Positions 1 through 8,569 of a DNA stretch of 35,401 nucleotides are shown here, piece after piece; the stretch's first letter is position 1; every line of letters begins with the position of its first letter. The notes below the pieces were generated by a model, which saw nothing but the letters and a program-made list of their open reading frames with translations, searched no databases and was not told the DNA's origin. A program made the position numbers and the translations under genes. Source of the DNA: Phycisphaerales bacterium (GTDB lineage Bacteria; Planctomycetota; Phycisphaerae; Phycisphaerales; SM1A02); contig JASMLG010000094.1 in assembly GCA_030748805.1 (NCBI GenBank), positions 1-35,401 on the forward strand. The letters run 5' to 3'.

Positions 1-260
1 TGGGTTCGGTTATGCTTGAGGAAAATGTTGTTAGTGCTGCTGGAACCGCGTTTTGTCTCGACGAAGCAAAACTGTGCCGGATGATTAGAGAAGCAGGATT
101 CACTCCAGCAAAACGTAGTAACAGTTATGACCTCTTGCAAATTCATGATGACGAAAATTCACCCGACAAGATAGTTAATGATTGGTCAGTGTTAGAAAAA
201 AATCGGTTAATTTGCCATACCGAAGATTGTTCAACCGTGCAGTTGACTATTAACGACTAA
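1..260 (+). CDS. mqnC: Dehypoxanthine futalosine cyclase MqnC, C-terminal fragment
   Basis: Only the last 86 or so residues are in the window; the frame is open to the left edge (codons begin at base 3). The visible GSVMLEENVVSAAGT motif followed by IREAGFTPAKRS is the characteristic C-terminal part of MqnC, the radical-SAM enzyme that cyclises dehypoxanthinyl futalosine in the futalosine route to menaquinone. The paralogue MqnE shares the fold, but the EENVVSAAG block fits MqnC better. After the point where most MqnC proteins end, about 38 further residues follow, rich in Asp, Glu and Asn with two Cys; I do not recognise this tail. The gene converges on ilvE, 29 bases apart, with a hairpin between them. 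The radical-SAM CxxxCxxC site lies outside the window. Confidence 0.82.
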   Translation, partial: GSVMLEENVVSAAGTAFCLDEAKLCRMIREAGFTPAKRSNSYDLLQIHDDENSPDKIVNDWSVLEKNRLICHTEDCSTVQLTIND

Positions 261-287
261 AAAGTAAACACGTCCACCGCATTTACT
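259..287 (-). terminator. Probable intrinsic terminator of the ilvE operon
   Basis: On the minus strand, three bases after the ilvE stop, AGTAAATGCG pairs with CGTGTTTACT (10 pairs, two of them G-T) around a five-base loop GTGGA, followed by four T. On the plus strand the same stem is followed by GTTTAAT, so it may also stop mqnC transcripts weakly. Read directly from sequence; no folding energy computed. Confidence 0.55.
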
Positions 288-289
288 GT

Positions 290-1252
290 TTAATCTTCGG
301 GGGCGTTTTCGCTGACTTGGCGTTTGAATTCGGTCTCAAGAGACTTCGTTACTTTCCCAACTTTGCCACACCCAATAGTTGTGTCTCCAATATGACTTAC
401 ACCGATTACTTCGCAAGCAGTTCCAGTAAGGAAAACCTCGCTCGCGTTAAAAACTTCGTCAAGCTCAATCTTTCTCTCTTGTACCGTTAAACCAATCGCA
501 GGAGCAACTTCATTAATTACAAACTTACGTGTTATTCCGTGCAATATCCCTACGTCGCATGGGGGAGTTGATATCACGCCATCGTTGATGATAAAAATAT
601 TGTCACCAGTACACTCTGAAACTTCACCTTCGCAATTCAACATCAATGCCTCTAACACTCCTGCATCTATTGCTTCAATTTTTGCCAGAATGTTGTTTAA
701 ATAATTTAAACTTTTTATTTTTGGGTCTAGGCATTCTTTTGGAACTCGCGGTCTCTTAGCAACAATAATTGACATCCCGTCTTCATACATCTCATCTGGA
801 TAAAGTTTTATTTTCTCAGCAATAATAAAACATGTAGCAGTTGGACACAAAAAAGGATTTAGACCAAGTGTCCCCTTACCTCTTGTAAACACTAATCGGA
901 TGTACCCATCTGTTCGATTATTCAGAGCAACTGTTTCTCGAACATACTCTTCCATCTCATCGATTGAATAGCCGGGTTGTAGCCGAAGAGCTGCTGCGGA
1001 TTCATACAGTCGAACAAGGTGCGAACGTAATTTGAAGATACGTCCGTTATAGATACGAATTCCCTCAAAACAACCATCACCATAAAGCAATCCATGATCA
1101 AAAACACTTACATTTGCTTCACTGGAATCAACAAATTCGCCGTCCATCCATATTTTGGAGGTTGGAAGTTCGTCTATATTTGGCTCATCTGAATGAGCGT
1201 CCCATGATTTCAATTGCGTCAATTGAGTATATCCTCCAAGTTGGTCCGTCAT
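290..1252 (-). CDS. ilvE: Branched-chain-amino-acid aminotransferase
   Basis: Fold-type IV PLP aminotransferase, which catalyses the last, reversible transamination of Val, Leu and Ile synthesis in the cytosol. Family marks are MDGEFVDSSEANVSVFDHG, LLYGDGCFEGIR, the PLP lysine in IKSLNYL (about residue 180) and EVSECTGDN (about 213). The open frame reaches 1303, but I start at the ATG at 1252, which has GGAGG 13 bases upstream. That gives 320 aa, about 30 more than usual; the next ATG (1147) would begin inside the conserved KIWMDGEF block and has no Shine-Dalgarno. With the 1252 start the gene overlaps the 3' end of the NTF2-like gene by 68 bases, which suggests translational coupling. A D-amino-acid transaminase or aminodeoxychorismate lyase is less likely given the length and motifs. 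Confidence 0.88.
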   Translation of the reverse strand: MTDQLGGYTQLTQLKSWDAHSDEPNIDELPTSKIWMDGEFVDSSEANVSVFDHGLLYGDGCFEGIRIYNGRIFKLRSHLVRLYESAAALRLQPGYSIDEMEEYVRETVALNNRTDGYIRLVFTRGKGTLGLNPFLCPTATCFIIAEKIKLYPDEMYEDGMSIIVAKRPRVPKECLDPKIKSLNYLNNILAKIEAIDAGVLEALMLNCEGEVSECTGDNIFIINDGVISTPPCDVGILHGITRKFVINEVAPAIGLTVQERKIELDEVFNASEVFLTGTACEVIGVSHIGDTTIGCGKVGKVTKSLETEFKRQVSENAPED

Positions 1253-1736
1253 CTTTGACGAGTATCCTCCAGCGAGATGGCACAGTGCCAATTCCTGACA
1301 CACGAGAGAGTATTGTTAATTCTACAAGGACATCGACATCTCGTTCAATTGGTTGAAAGCGTATTATCGAGTTATATGTGATTGAATGCCTTCTATGCAG
1401 TTCTTTTATGCTTTCTTTTACTGCTGCCCTGCCAGATGCATTTACCTGCTTCCAATCGTCGACAATGATTACATCATCCGTCAAATACGTCAATGCGGAA
1501 GATTCGTTGCCATCAGCAACTGCTTCAACAAATCCACTAATCGCAGTTTGTGCGTGTTCTGTAGGTGTTACAACCAAAATACCGGTGATTAGAATCACTC
1601 CTGAAACACACATCACAAAAACCCCTATCTTGACATGTCTAACTAAACCGTCTCTTAATCCAGCCCAAAAAAAACCAAATCCAATCGACAAAACTAAAAA
1701 GGAACTAATCCATGGGTGCTCAAAAATTAATCTCAT
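1185..1736 (-). CDS. Membrane-anchored NTF2-like (SnoaL-type) domain protein
   Basis: A 183-aa protein with two N-terminal hydrophobic segments (about residues 8-26 and 36-56) followed by a roughly 120-residue soluble domain. The soluble part starts AQTAISGFVEAVADGNES and contains LTYLTDDVIIVDDW and a closing WRIYSIDAIEI strand; this alternation resembles the NTF2-like/SnoaL fold, in which a conical sheet makes a small ligand pocket. No catalytic residues can be assigned. It lies 10 bases after the LON-domain gene and overlaps ilvE, so it is probably co-transcribed with both. Function is unknown; the fold call is inferred from the sequence pattern only. Confidence 0.6.
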   Translation of the reverse strand: MRLIFEHPWISSFLVLSIGFGFFWAGLRDGLVRHVKIGVFVMCVSGVILITGILVVTPTEHAQTAISGFVEAVADGNESSALTYLTDDVIIVDDWKQVNASGRAAVKESIKELHRRHSITYNSIIRFQPIERDVDVLVELTILSRVSGIGTVPSRWRILVKDDGPTWRIYSIDAIEIMGRSFR

Positions 1737-1746
1737 ATCGACTTGG

Positions 1747-2442
1747 TTAATTCCAAGAAATACCGTTTTCCCATCGGTCCTGTGATTGGTTATCTGTCAT
1801 CGATAAGGTTTTGTCTAGTTGAATTAATTCTTTCATTACTCGCTTGGTTCTTGCTATGCAGGAGGGCTCTGAAAGTAATTCGTATCGCAATTCTGAATCA
1901 TTAAATACTGTACATCCAATCAATTCAAACAAGGCAGGTGTTGATAATCCTCCCTCAGTAATCCAATCCATAATTGTTTGATGATTTTCGACTCTCTGCA
2001 ATCCTGGACGAAACATTAAATGTAATAATTCATCTCTGTATTCTTCTAAATCGAGTTCATCACTTTCTTCACCTACAAATGGAAGTAATTTTGCTTTGCG
2101 ATACAAACACTCATCAGTTGGCTGTGTTTCGTTTGCGATTGTCGCACGGCATAGTCCATACACTAAAATATTGTATCCATAGTGTGCTTTTTCATGCTGA
2201 ACAATTTGGCCTAGACAAACAGTACTCCTTAATGATGGTTCTTCACAGTCGCCCTTCTCCTTAGTATTACCATAGGTTGCAACTGCAATTTGTCCGCTAC
2301 CATCAAGAGCATGGTCTGTTAACTGCAAATATCTTGGTTCTGAAACCGAAACTGGCAAAACCGCGTGAGGTAACAACAGTGTTTCTGGTAATGGAAACAC
2401 CGGAAAGGTGTTTTTAAAATTAACTGCTACTGATTCAGTCAT
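1747..2442 (-). CDS. LON substrate-binding (N-terminal) domain protein
   Basis: A 231-aa cytosolic protein resembling the N-terminal domain of Lon protease without the AAA+ and protease parts. FPVFPLPETLLLPHAVLPVSV followed by EPRYLQL is the typical opening of this PUA-like domain, and GQIVQHEKAHYGYNILVYGL matches its middle strands; the C-terminal half is helical. Stand-alone LON-N proteins are widespread and their role is not settled; substrate recognition or regulation is presumed. It is first in a leftward run with the NTF2-like gene and ilvE. The start ATG has no clear Shine-Dalgarno, but TATGAT lies close upstream, so a short-leader or leaderless transcript is possible. Confidence 0.75.
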   Translation of the reverse strand: MTESVAVNFKNTFPVFPLPETLLLPHAVLPVSVSEPRYLQLTDHALDGSGQIAVATYGNTKEKGDCEEPSLRSTVCLGQIVQHEKAHYGYNILVYGLCRATIANETQPTDECLYRKAKLLPFVGEESDELDLEEYRDELLHLMFRPGLQRVENHQTIMDWITEGGLSTPALFELIGCTVFNDSELRYELLSEPSCIARTKRVMKELIQLDKTLSMTDNQSQDRWENGISWN

Positions 2443-2561
2443 ATCGATTAAATCATACGCGACAATTGGAATAAAACACCAATAATGTGTGTTTTTTCTT
2501 AATGTTCTTCTGGGTTTTTTACAAACTATTAGTTGTGGTTATCGCTGTTGGTTTTTCATCA

Positions 2562-3287
2562 TTAGACATTTTTAAGCGAAGTTCCACGTATGCCAACCAT
2601 TACTTTTTGTAAACTTTTGCCTGGGCAAGCTGTTGCAGCCCACTCTTGATGTGTTCGTACTTTAGAAACAGGGATTTTGTATTTTTTCATCAATGACTTT
2701 AATGTAGAGGTCAATGCGCCTGTCTGAGATCGATTTACTGACTGCAGTTCGTAATTGCCTAAAACAACGATTCCAATGTTTCCTTCATTCCTAGCTTTTA
2801 CATGAGCACCCTGCCAATTTAGCGGTCTTGCTTGCCACAAACGACCGGCTGGGTCAATCGCAAAGTGGTAACCAATGTCACCCCACCGCCCACCATCTCG
2901 GCGGAGGTGTGATCTTCTAATAGTCTCAAGACGAGATGCAGCTGATGATTTTGAAGTTGTCGTAAAAGAAGTCATGCCATCGTGATGAACAGTGATGTAT
3001 TTTGCGGGCAACATACGATTCATATTCTTTGAAACTGGAGAACCTTTTGCCCAAGTATTTCTTGAAATCGCACCAAACGTTATCGCTGGCTCTGGCAAAA
3101 CAACTCCATGAACAGGGAGTTCTAATGTTGGTTTAGAACTAGACCAAACAGGGCTGGGTAGACTAGTTGTAACTTTTTTAGTTCCACATCCAACTAAAAA
3201 TAATGCGCTAGCGAGCATAAAAGTTCGCCTTGAAGAACTTGCTCTCGAACCATCAATATTTGAATTATCTAAGTTTGATTGAGCCAT
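2562..3287 (-). CDS. N-acetylmuramoyl-L-alanine amidase (PGRP/Amidase_2 type), Tat-type lipoprotein
   Basis: A 241-aa zinc amidase predicted to cut the lactyl-peptide bond of peptidoglycan outside the inner membrane. The N-terminus carries SRRTFM (twin arginine 20-21), a hydrophobic stretch and the lipobox LVGC with Cys34, so Tat export followed by lipidation is likely. The catalytic domain has the expected zinc ligands: HHDG (His101/102), THQEW (His213) and ACPG (Cys221), plus the conserved GYHF block at 140-142 and EGNIGIVVLGNY. It stands alone: about 120 bases separate it from the LON-domain gene and it diverges from gyrB. A Tat signal on a peptidoglycan amidase parallels E. coli AmiA/AmiC, although those are not lipoproteins and belong to Amidase_3. 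tatC occurs 4 kb away. Confidence 0.85.
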   Translation of the reverse strand: MAQSNLDNSNIDGSRASSSRRTFMLASALFLVGCGTKKVTTSLPSPVWSSSKPTLELPVHGVVLPEPAITFGAISRNTWAKGSPVSKNMNRMLPAKYITVHHDGMTSFTTTSKSSAASRLETIRRSHLRRDGGRWGDIGYHFAIDPAGRLWQARPLNWQGAHVKARNEGNIGIVVLGNYELQSVNRSQTGALTSTLKSLMKKYKIPVSKVRTHQEWAATACPGKSLQKVMVGIRGTSLKNV

Positions 3288-3396
3288 CAGATCCGTAGTT
3301 ATTAGTGTATCGTCCTAGCTGGACTTGCGGCTCCAAAAAGGATGAAATTGCACACCTAATATCTGCATAATTTAGGCATTATCGGCTGTTCAAAGG

Positions 3397-3402
3397 TATA
3401 AT
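3397..3402 (+). promoter_or_regulatory. Candidate -10 box of the gyrB promoter
   Basis: Perfect TATAAT in the divergent gap between the amidase and gyrB. No convincing -35 is present (TTAGGC lies 19 bases upstream). A transcript would begin near 3409, just before the hairpin at 3411-3445, leaving a leader of about 73 bases. Confidence 0.45.
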
Positions 3403-3410
3403 AAACTGTC

Positions 3411-3445
3411 TGTGGAAAACTAATGCTTTTAAGGTTTTCCCCACA
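3411..3445 (+). promoter_or_regulatory. 5'-leader hairpin of gyrB
   Basis: TGTGGAAAAC (3411-3420) pairs with GTTTTCCCCACA (3434-3445) with a two-base CC bulge and a 13-base loop. It would form the extreme 5' end of the gyrB transcript. The in-frame ATG at 3423 falls inside this loop, which argues against it as the start. TGTGGAAAA is also one mismatch from a DnaA box, which I treat as coincidence. Confidence 0.4.
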
Positions 3446-3482
3446 AAAAACAACTTTTATAAGTAGACCTCATCATAATTCC

Positions 3483-5987
3483 ATGACACAAACTCCAGAC
3501 ACATACACATCTGAACAAATACAGGTATTAGAGGGTTTAGAAGCTATCCGCAAACGCCCTGGAATGTATGTTGGAGGTACTGGGCTGGCTGCCTTGCACC
3601 ATCTCGTTTACGAATGTGTTGATAACGCAATCGATGAGGTGATGGCTGATTTTGCAACCACAATTACTGTGCGTATTGGTGTTGATGGCTCTTGTACAGT
3701 GACTGATGATGGACGCGGTATGCCTGTGGATCCGATGTCCAGTGATAATCCTCAAATTGATGGGCGACCAGCAGTTGAAGTTATCATGACACAACTTCAT
3801 GCAGGCGGTAAGTTCGATGATAACGCCTACAAGGTTTCCGGTGGATTGCATGGTGTAGGCGTGAAGTGTGTAAATGCTCTTTCGGTCTGGACAAATGTAG
3901 AGGTGATCAAAGAAACCGAAACATGGATGATCAGTTTCTCGCGCGGAGATGTTGATAAGCCACTCCATAAAATAGAAGAATATAAGGGTGAATCACGCCA
4001 AACAGGAACAATTATATCGTTCCTACCAGATCCAGAAATTTTCCCTGATACCGAATTTCGTTACGAATCACTTGAACACCGCTTAAGAGAATTATCGTTT
4101 CTGAATCCAGGAGTTTCTATTCGCTTTATTGACGAACGTGTAGACAGCGAGGGTAAAGTAAGAGAAGAAACATTCTTCAGTGAAAAGGGACTGTCTGACT
4201 ATGTTTCTTTTATTAATCGTGGCAAATCGGAATATAGCCCGCCAATTGACATTTCAATAACTGATAAAGAAACTGGAACAGTGTGTGATATCGCGATGCA
4301 ATACACAGATGCAACTAGCGAGATTCTACTTGCTTTTGGTAACAACATTGTTAACCCAGATGGTGGCACGCATATATCTGGTTTTAAGACATCTTTAACA
4401 AGAACAATCAACTCCTACGCAAAGAAGAACAGCCTTATCAAAGGGCTTACTCCAAGTGGTGACGATTTGAGAGAGGGCCTGACAGCAATTATATCTGTCA
4501 AACTTGCAGACCCTCAATTCAACAATCAAACAAAAGAAAAACTTCTTAATCCAGAAGTAGAGAAAATTGTTTCGACCCTTGTTTCACAAATGCTTGGCTC
4601 TTGGCTTGAAGAACATCCATCTGAGTCGAAGAAGATTTGCTTGAAGGCAATCCTTGCAGCCCAAGCAAGGGAAGCTGCAAGAAAAGCTCGCGATCTTATT
4701 AAGCGTAAGGGTGCGCTTGAATCAGGGGGTATGCCTCAAAAACTTGCGGACTGCGTCACAAATGATGTTGATCGCTCTGAACTGTTTATTGTAGAAGGCG
4801 ACTCTGCTGGTGGATCTGCGAAAGGCGGACGCGATCACGATACACAGGCAATTTTGCCCTTAAAAGGAAAGATTTTGAATGTAGAAAAAGCAAGAATCGA
4901 CAAGGTTCTCGGCTTTGAAGAAATTCGCATCCTAATTCAAGCACTTCAATGTGGAATTGGCGAGGATTTTGACATTTCAAAGTTGCGATATGGCAGAATC
5001 ATCATCATGACAGACGCCGATGTTGACGGATCTCATATACGCACACTTTTGCTTACATTCTTTTTCCGACAAATGAGCGAACTTGTAAGACAAGGGAAAA
5101 TATTTATCGCTCAACCCCCTCTTTATCAGGTTACTAGGAATAAGAAGAGTTTTTATGTTAATAGTGAAAACGAAATGTCCTCTCTGTTAATGGATATGGT
5201 TATTAACTCGGCTTCACTGATCATCCGAGATACTGAAGAAAAAGAAATCCGCCGCATTGGTGGTGAGGAATTAAACCGTGTTGCAAAACAACTATCTAGA
5301 TTATCCGAATTGATAAACATCGCAGAACGCCGAGGTACCCCATTCATGCAATTACTTGAAATGCGGGATAAAGACCCAGAAGAGGATAATCGTCTACCAA
5401 GATATAGGGTCGTTTGGACAAACAATGAAGTAGTTTGTTGGAGCGAAGAGGGTGCACGAAAAATAATTAGTGACAATGATTTACTTCTTGATGACCTTAA
5501 TGTTGAAGAGAGCAATGGGAACGCTGCCAGAATTGCTGCTCTTAGAGAATTGCATGAGAACAGAGAAATTGACGCAATTATCAAATCACTAAATGAGTTT
5601 GATATTGATATCAACGACTACTTCCTTACTCAAGAAGAGACAGTAAGTGGGGAGCTGCTGGCAACAAAATATGCTTGGGTTGTTGATCCTGACACAGATA
5701 AACAAGAAATTGTTAATGTTCCAAACATCCCTGAAATTCTTGATTCATTAAGGCAAATAGGAAGACACGGAATTGAAATTAAGAGATTTAAGGGTCTTGG
5801 TGAAATGAACCCAGAAGAGTTGTGGGACACAACAATGGATCCGCATCAGAGAACTATGCTTCGTGTTACTTTAGATGCTGCATCAGATGCAGACCAATTG
5901 TTTACTACTTTAATGGGCGAACAGGTTGAATGTCGCCGTAAGTACATTGAAGACCATGCCCTTGAAGTTACTAATCTAGACATTTAA
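3483..5987 (+). CDS. gyrB: DNA gyrase subunit B
   Basis: ATPase subunit of the type IIA topoisomerase that introduces negative supercoils. Starting at 3483 the protein has 834 aa. The order is GHKL ATPase (LEGLEAIRKRPGMYVG, ECVDNAIDE, DDGRGMP, GGLHGVG) in about the first 220 residues, transducer to about 390, TOPRIM with EGDSAGG near 438 and DADVDGSHIR near 510, then an insertion of roughly 165 residues (about 575-740, containing LPRYRVVW) as in Gram-negative GyrB, and the closing RFKGLGEMNPEELW near 770. An upstream ATG at 3423 would add 20 unrelated residues and lies in a leader hairpin, so I reject it. ParE is the alternative; no gyrA or parC is nearby to decide. The stop codon is part of a hairpin shared with queC. 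Confidence 0.93.
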   Translation: MTQTPDTYTSEQIQVLEGLEAIRKRPGMYVGGTGLAALHHLVYECVDNAIDEVMADFATTITVRIGVDGSCTVTDDGRGMPVDPMSSDNPQIDGRPAVEVIMTQLHAGGKFDDNAYKVSGGLHGVGVKCVNALSVWTNVEVIKETETWMISFSRGDVDKPLHKIEEYKGESRQTGTIISFLPDPEIFPDTEFRYESLEHRLRELSFLNPGVSIRFIDERVDSEGKVREETFFSEKGLSDYVSFINRGKSEYSPPIDISITDKETGTVCDIAMQYTDATSEILLAFGNNIVNPDGGTHISGFKTSLTRTINSYAKKNSLIKGLTPSGDDLREGLTAIISVKLADPQFNNQTKEKLLNPEVEKIVSTLVSQMLGSWLEEHPSESKKICLKAILAAQAREAARKARDLIKRKGALESGGMPQKLADCVTNDVDRSELFIVEGDSAGGSAKGGRDHDTQAILPLKGKILNVEKARIDKVLGFEEIRILIQALQCGIGEDFDISKLRYGRIIIMTDADVDGSHIRTLLLTFFFRQMSELVRQGKIFIAQPPLYQVTRNKKSFYVNSENEMSSLLMDMVINSASLIIRDTEEKEIRRIGGEELNRVAKQLSRLSELINIAERRGTPFMQLLEMRDKDPEEDNRLPRYRVVWTNNEVVCWSEEGARKIISDNDLLLDDLNVEESNGNAARIAALRELHENREIDAIIKSLNEFDIDINDYFLTQEETVSGELLATKYAWVVDPDTDKQEIVNVPNIPEILDSLRQIGRHGIEIKRFKGLGEMNPEELWDTTMDPHQRTMLRVTLDAASDADQLFTTLMGEQVECRRKYIEDHALEVTNLDI

Positions 5988-6002
5988 TTGACGCGGTCAA
6001 TT
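5986..6002. terminator. Hairpin spanning the stop codons of gyrB and queC
   Basis: AATTGAC (5986-5992), GCG loop, GTCAATT (5996-6002): a perfect 7-bp stem containing the last two bases of the gyrB TAA and the whole queC TGA. It could end both convergent transcripts or block read-through; no T-run follows on either strand, so it is not a classical intrinsic terminator. Confidence 0.4.
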
Positions 6003-6644
6003 CATTTCAGTAAAAGCCGTATCGCGTAAGCGACAGGCATCGCATTGACCGCAAGAAGTGCCATCTGGTGATGGGTCATAACAACTTATGGTTTTTGAAT
6101 AATCCACTCCTAGTTCTAAACCACGCTCGATTATTTCGACTTTAGACATGTTTATAAGTGGTGCATGAATAGTAAACGGGTCGCCTTCAACACCAGCTTT
6201 GGTAGCAAGATTTGCCATTACCTGGAATGCATTAATAAACACGCTTCTGCAGTCAGGATAACCTGAATAGTCAACAGCATTCACCCCAATAAAAATATCT
6301 CTTACACCAATTGCTTCAGCAAAACCAAGTGCATGACTTAGGAAAATTACGTTTCTGGCGGGTACATAAGTAACAGGAACCCCTGAGGATATTCCACTCT
6401 TAGGGACATCAATATTGTCTGTTAACGCAGACCCCCCCCAAACTCTTAAATCTATGTTTGAAAAAACATGTGATTCAACTCCTAAATCGGCTGCTACTTT
6501 CTTCGCACATTCCAGTTCTACAATGTGCCTTTGACCATATTCAAAACTCAAGGCGTGGCAATTAAATCCTGAATCATTTGCAATTGCAAGTACGGTTGCT
6601 GAGTCAAGTCCTCCAGAAAGTAAAACAATTGCCTGCTTATCCAC
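5997..6644 (-). CDS. queC: 7-cyano-7-deazaguanine synthase
   Basis: ATP- and zinc-dependent enzyme converting 7-carboxy-7-deazaguanine to preQ0 in queuosine synthesis. It shows the PP-loop SGGLDS near the N-terminus, [26 protein letters not shown] and the C-terminal zinc cysteines in ISCYDP and CGQCDAC. The frame is open to a GTG at 6662, but I prefer the GTG at 6644, which places the first residues ([11 protein letters not shown]) where the family normally starts and has AAGG 11 bases upstream; both overlap the end of the dnaJ-like gene. No other queuosine gene (queD, queE, queF) is in the window. Together with tadA, truD and rsmB it is one of several RNA-modification genes here. Confidence 0.9.
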   Translation of the reverse strand: MDKQAIVLLSGGLDSATVLAIANDSGFNCHALSFEYGQRHIVELECAKKVAADLGVESHVFSNIDLRVWGGSALTDNIDVPKSGISSGVPVTYVPARNVIFLSHALGFAEAIGVRDIFIGVNAVDYSGYPDCRSVFINAFQVMANLATKAGVEGDPFTIHAPLINMSKVEIIERGLELGVDYSKTISCYDPSPDGTSCGQCDACRLRDTAFTEMN

Positions 6645-7539
6645 TTGGCAAATCGCCTTCACGTGGATTTGGTAAATGTATTTTTATTTCTTCGAGTAAA
6701 CCCCTAGTTTTATCATCCAAATCTGTTGGTGCAACAATATGAATCACCGCATAAAAGTCGCCAAACTTGCCTTCTGCCGATTCACATCCCTTACCTTTTA
6801 CTCGAAGTCTGCTGCTGCTTGAGACGCCTGGCGGGATTGTCATATCAACAGAACCACCAAGTGGAAGCGGAAGTGTAACTTTTGTGCCAAGTGCCGCTTC
6901 TGCGATGTTAATATCCACATCAATTTCTACATCAAGCCCCCGCCTTTGATATAGAGGGTGTCCTCCAACTGATACGGTAACAATCATATCTCCAGGTTGA
7001 CCCCCCATGGTGCCTGGGTGTCCTTTGCCTTTTAGTCGCAATTTTTTTCCGCTCTCAATACCTGCTGGAATTTTTACCTTTGAAGTTGAATCACCAGTGT
7101 TTATTTCTTCTGTCCCACCCCTCAAAGCAGTCATAAAAGTAACAGTAATTTGTGTCTCAATATTTTGTCCCTTAACCTGCTGATTAGCACCATCGTTAAA
7201 TGGTGATCCACCTGCACCTCCACCAAAAACTGATCCAAATATGTCTGAGAAATCAACTGTCTGACCATGACCACCCGACTGTTGCCATCTTGGATCACTT
7301 CGATACCCCCCTGACCTAGGACCCGATGACCCAAATTGGTCATACATTTTCCTTTTATCAGCATCTGACAGTGTGTCGTATGCCTCCTGTACTTCGGCAA
7401 ACCTAGTTGCTGCATCGTCCTCTTTATTGACATCTGGATGATATTTTCGTGCTAATTTTCTGTAGGCCTTGCGTATTTCATCCGCGGTCGCTTTTCGCTC
7501 TACTCCAAGCACTTTGTAATAATCGTTAGTTGCTGTCAT
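6637..7539 (-). CDS. DnaJ-family (Hsp40 class B, CbpA-like) co-chaperone
   Basis: A 300-aa Hsp70 co-chaperone. The J domain is at residues 1-70 with HPD at 34-36. A Gly/Phe-rich region follows (about 71-125, with [13 protein letters not shown]), then two beta-sandwich substrate-binding domains ([49 protein letters not shown]). The CxxCxGxG zinc repeats of canonical DnaJ are absent, so this is the CbpA type. The start ATG has AGAGGAT close upstream. queC overlaps its 3' end, so the pair is probably co-transcribed although functionally unrelated. dnaK and grpE are not in the window. Confidence 0.9.
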   Translation of the reverse strand: MTATNDYYKVLGVERKATADEIRKAYRKLARKYHPDVNKEDDAATRFAEVQEAYDTLSDADKRKMYDQFGSSGPRSGGYRSDPRWQQSGGHGQTVDFSDIFGSVFGGGAGGSPFNDGANQQVKGQNIETQITVTFMTALRGGTEEINTGDSTSKVKIPAGIESGKKLRLKGKGHPGTMGGQPGDMIVTVSVGGHPLYQRRGLDVEIDVDINIAEAALGTKVTLPLPLGGSVDMTIPPGVSSSSRLRVKGKGCESAEGKFGDFYAVIHIVAPTDLDDKTRGLLEEIKIHLPNPREGDLPSG

Positions 7540-7603
7540 AAATCCTCTGTAGTAAATGAGCAGTATACATAGCCCTGATGAGGGTATCCTGTACCAATTA
7601 AGT

Positions 7604-8569
7604 ATGACAGATAAACCACATCACGAACTGGACACGATGTCTCTTGGAGAACATCTTGAAGAACTTCGCAGAAGAATCATTTGGTCAATAATCCCACCGT
7701 TACCTCTTGCTGTAATATTCTTCTTGCTTTCAGACCCAATTGTAAAATGGTTCTTGATTCCTCTGCATAATGTTCTAGAAAAACATGGCCTGCCAACACA
7801 GGTACAAGTACTTAGCCCTCCTGAATTTTTAATTGCTGAAATGAAAATTGCACTTGGAGCTGCCATTCTTACGTCTGGACCATGGATTTTGTACCAACTT
7901 TGGAAATTTATATCTCCTGGATTACACAAGCATGAGCGTAGGTTCGTTTACTTCTTGATTCCATTTAGCACATTACTCGGAATTCTTGGCTTGGTTCTGA
8001 TGTACTTTGCAATGTTGCCAGTAATCCTAAACTTCATGGTTACACTCGCTGGTAATATTGAGGTTTCTGAACAAACAATTTCGGTTGGATCTAGTATATC
8101 TCCTGTGCAGATTCCAGTTCTAGAATCTCAACCCCAGACAGTAGCAATTGGTGACGCTTGGATTTCACAAAATGAAAGTGTCTTAACTGTTGCTGCTACA
8201 GAAAAAGATGGAATCGTTCACACTCTTTCTATTCCAATGAATAGCGGAACTGTTATCTCACAACAATTTCAACTTAGTAGTTATCTGAACTTCGTGATTA
8301 TGCTGATGTTTTCTATTGCGATTGCATTTCAACTTCCTATGGTCATGTTATTGCTTGGATGGCTTGGAGCACTTTCGCCTGACTGGTTAAAGAAAAATAG
8401 GAGATATGCATTATTAGTTCTCGCTGTTATTTCCGCGATTATTACTCCACAAGATGTAATTTCTATGTTGATGATGTTGATTCCACTTTATTTGCTTTAC
8501 GAACTTGGTATTCAATTAATTATTTGGGTACCTACGAGCAGAGTAGCTGGTGAAATTGATGAGGACTGA
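7604..8569 (+). CDS. tatC: Sec-independent protein translocase TatC
   Basis: Six-helix inner-membrane receptor for twin-arginine signal peptides. Family marks are SLGEHLEELRRRI at the N-terminus, the helix-2 to helix-3 region with GPWILYQLWKFISPGLHKHE, QLPMVMLLLGWLG and the final SAIITPQDVISMLMM / IPLYLLYELGI helices. At 321 aa it is over 60 residues longer than E. coli TatC because the periplasmic loop between helices 3 and 4 (about residues 155-230, starting NIEVSEQTISVG) is greatly enlarged. I start at the ATG at 7604; an ATG at 7556 would leave only 16 bases to the divergent dnaJ-like gene. Neither has a good Shine-Dalgarno. The stop overlaps the start of tadA. The amidase at 2562 has a Tat-type signal and would be a client. 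Confidence 0.9.
   Translation: MTDKPHHELDTMSLGEHLEELRRRIIWSIIPPLPLAVIFFLLSDPIVKWFLIPLHNVLEKHGLPTQVQVLSPPEFLIAEMKIALGAAILTSGPWILYQLWKFISPGLHKHERRFVYFLIPFSTLLGILGLVLMYFAMLPVILNFMVTLAGNIEVSEQTISVGSSISPVQIPVLESQPQTVAIGDAWISQNESVLTVAATEKDGIVHTLSIPMNSGTVISQQFQLSSYLNFVIMLMFSIAIAFQLPMVMLLLGWLGALSPDWLKKNRRYALLVLAVISAIITPQDVISMLMMLIPLYLLYELGIQLIIWVPTSRVAGEIDED

Noticed and set aside
3411..3445. DnaA boxes and an origin next to gyrB
   Set aside because: Only one near-match (TGTGGAAAA) and no dnaA, dnaN or AT-rich unwinding region.
3423..3482. Upstream ATG that would extend GyrB by 20 residues
   Set aside because: Lies in the loop of a leader hairpin; residues do not resemble GyrB N-termini.
5153..5614. 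153-codon minus-strand frame opposite gyrB
   Set aside because: Antisense shadow of the gyrB insertion; Ser-rich and without homology I recognise.
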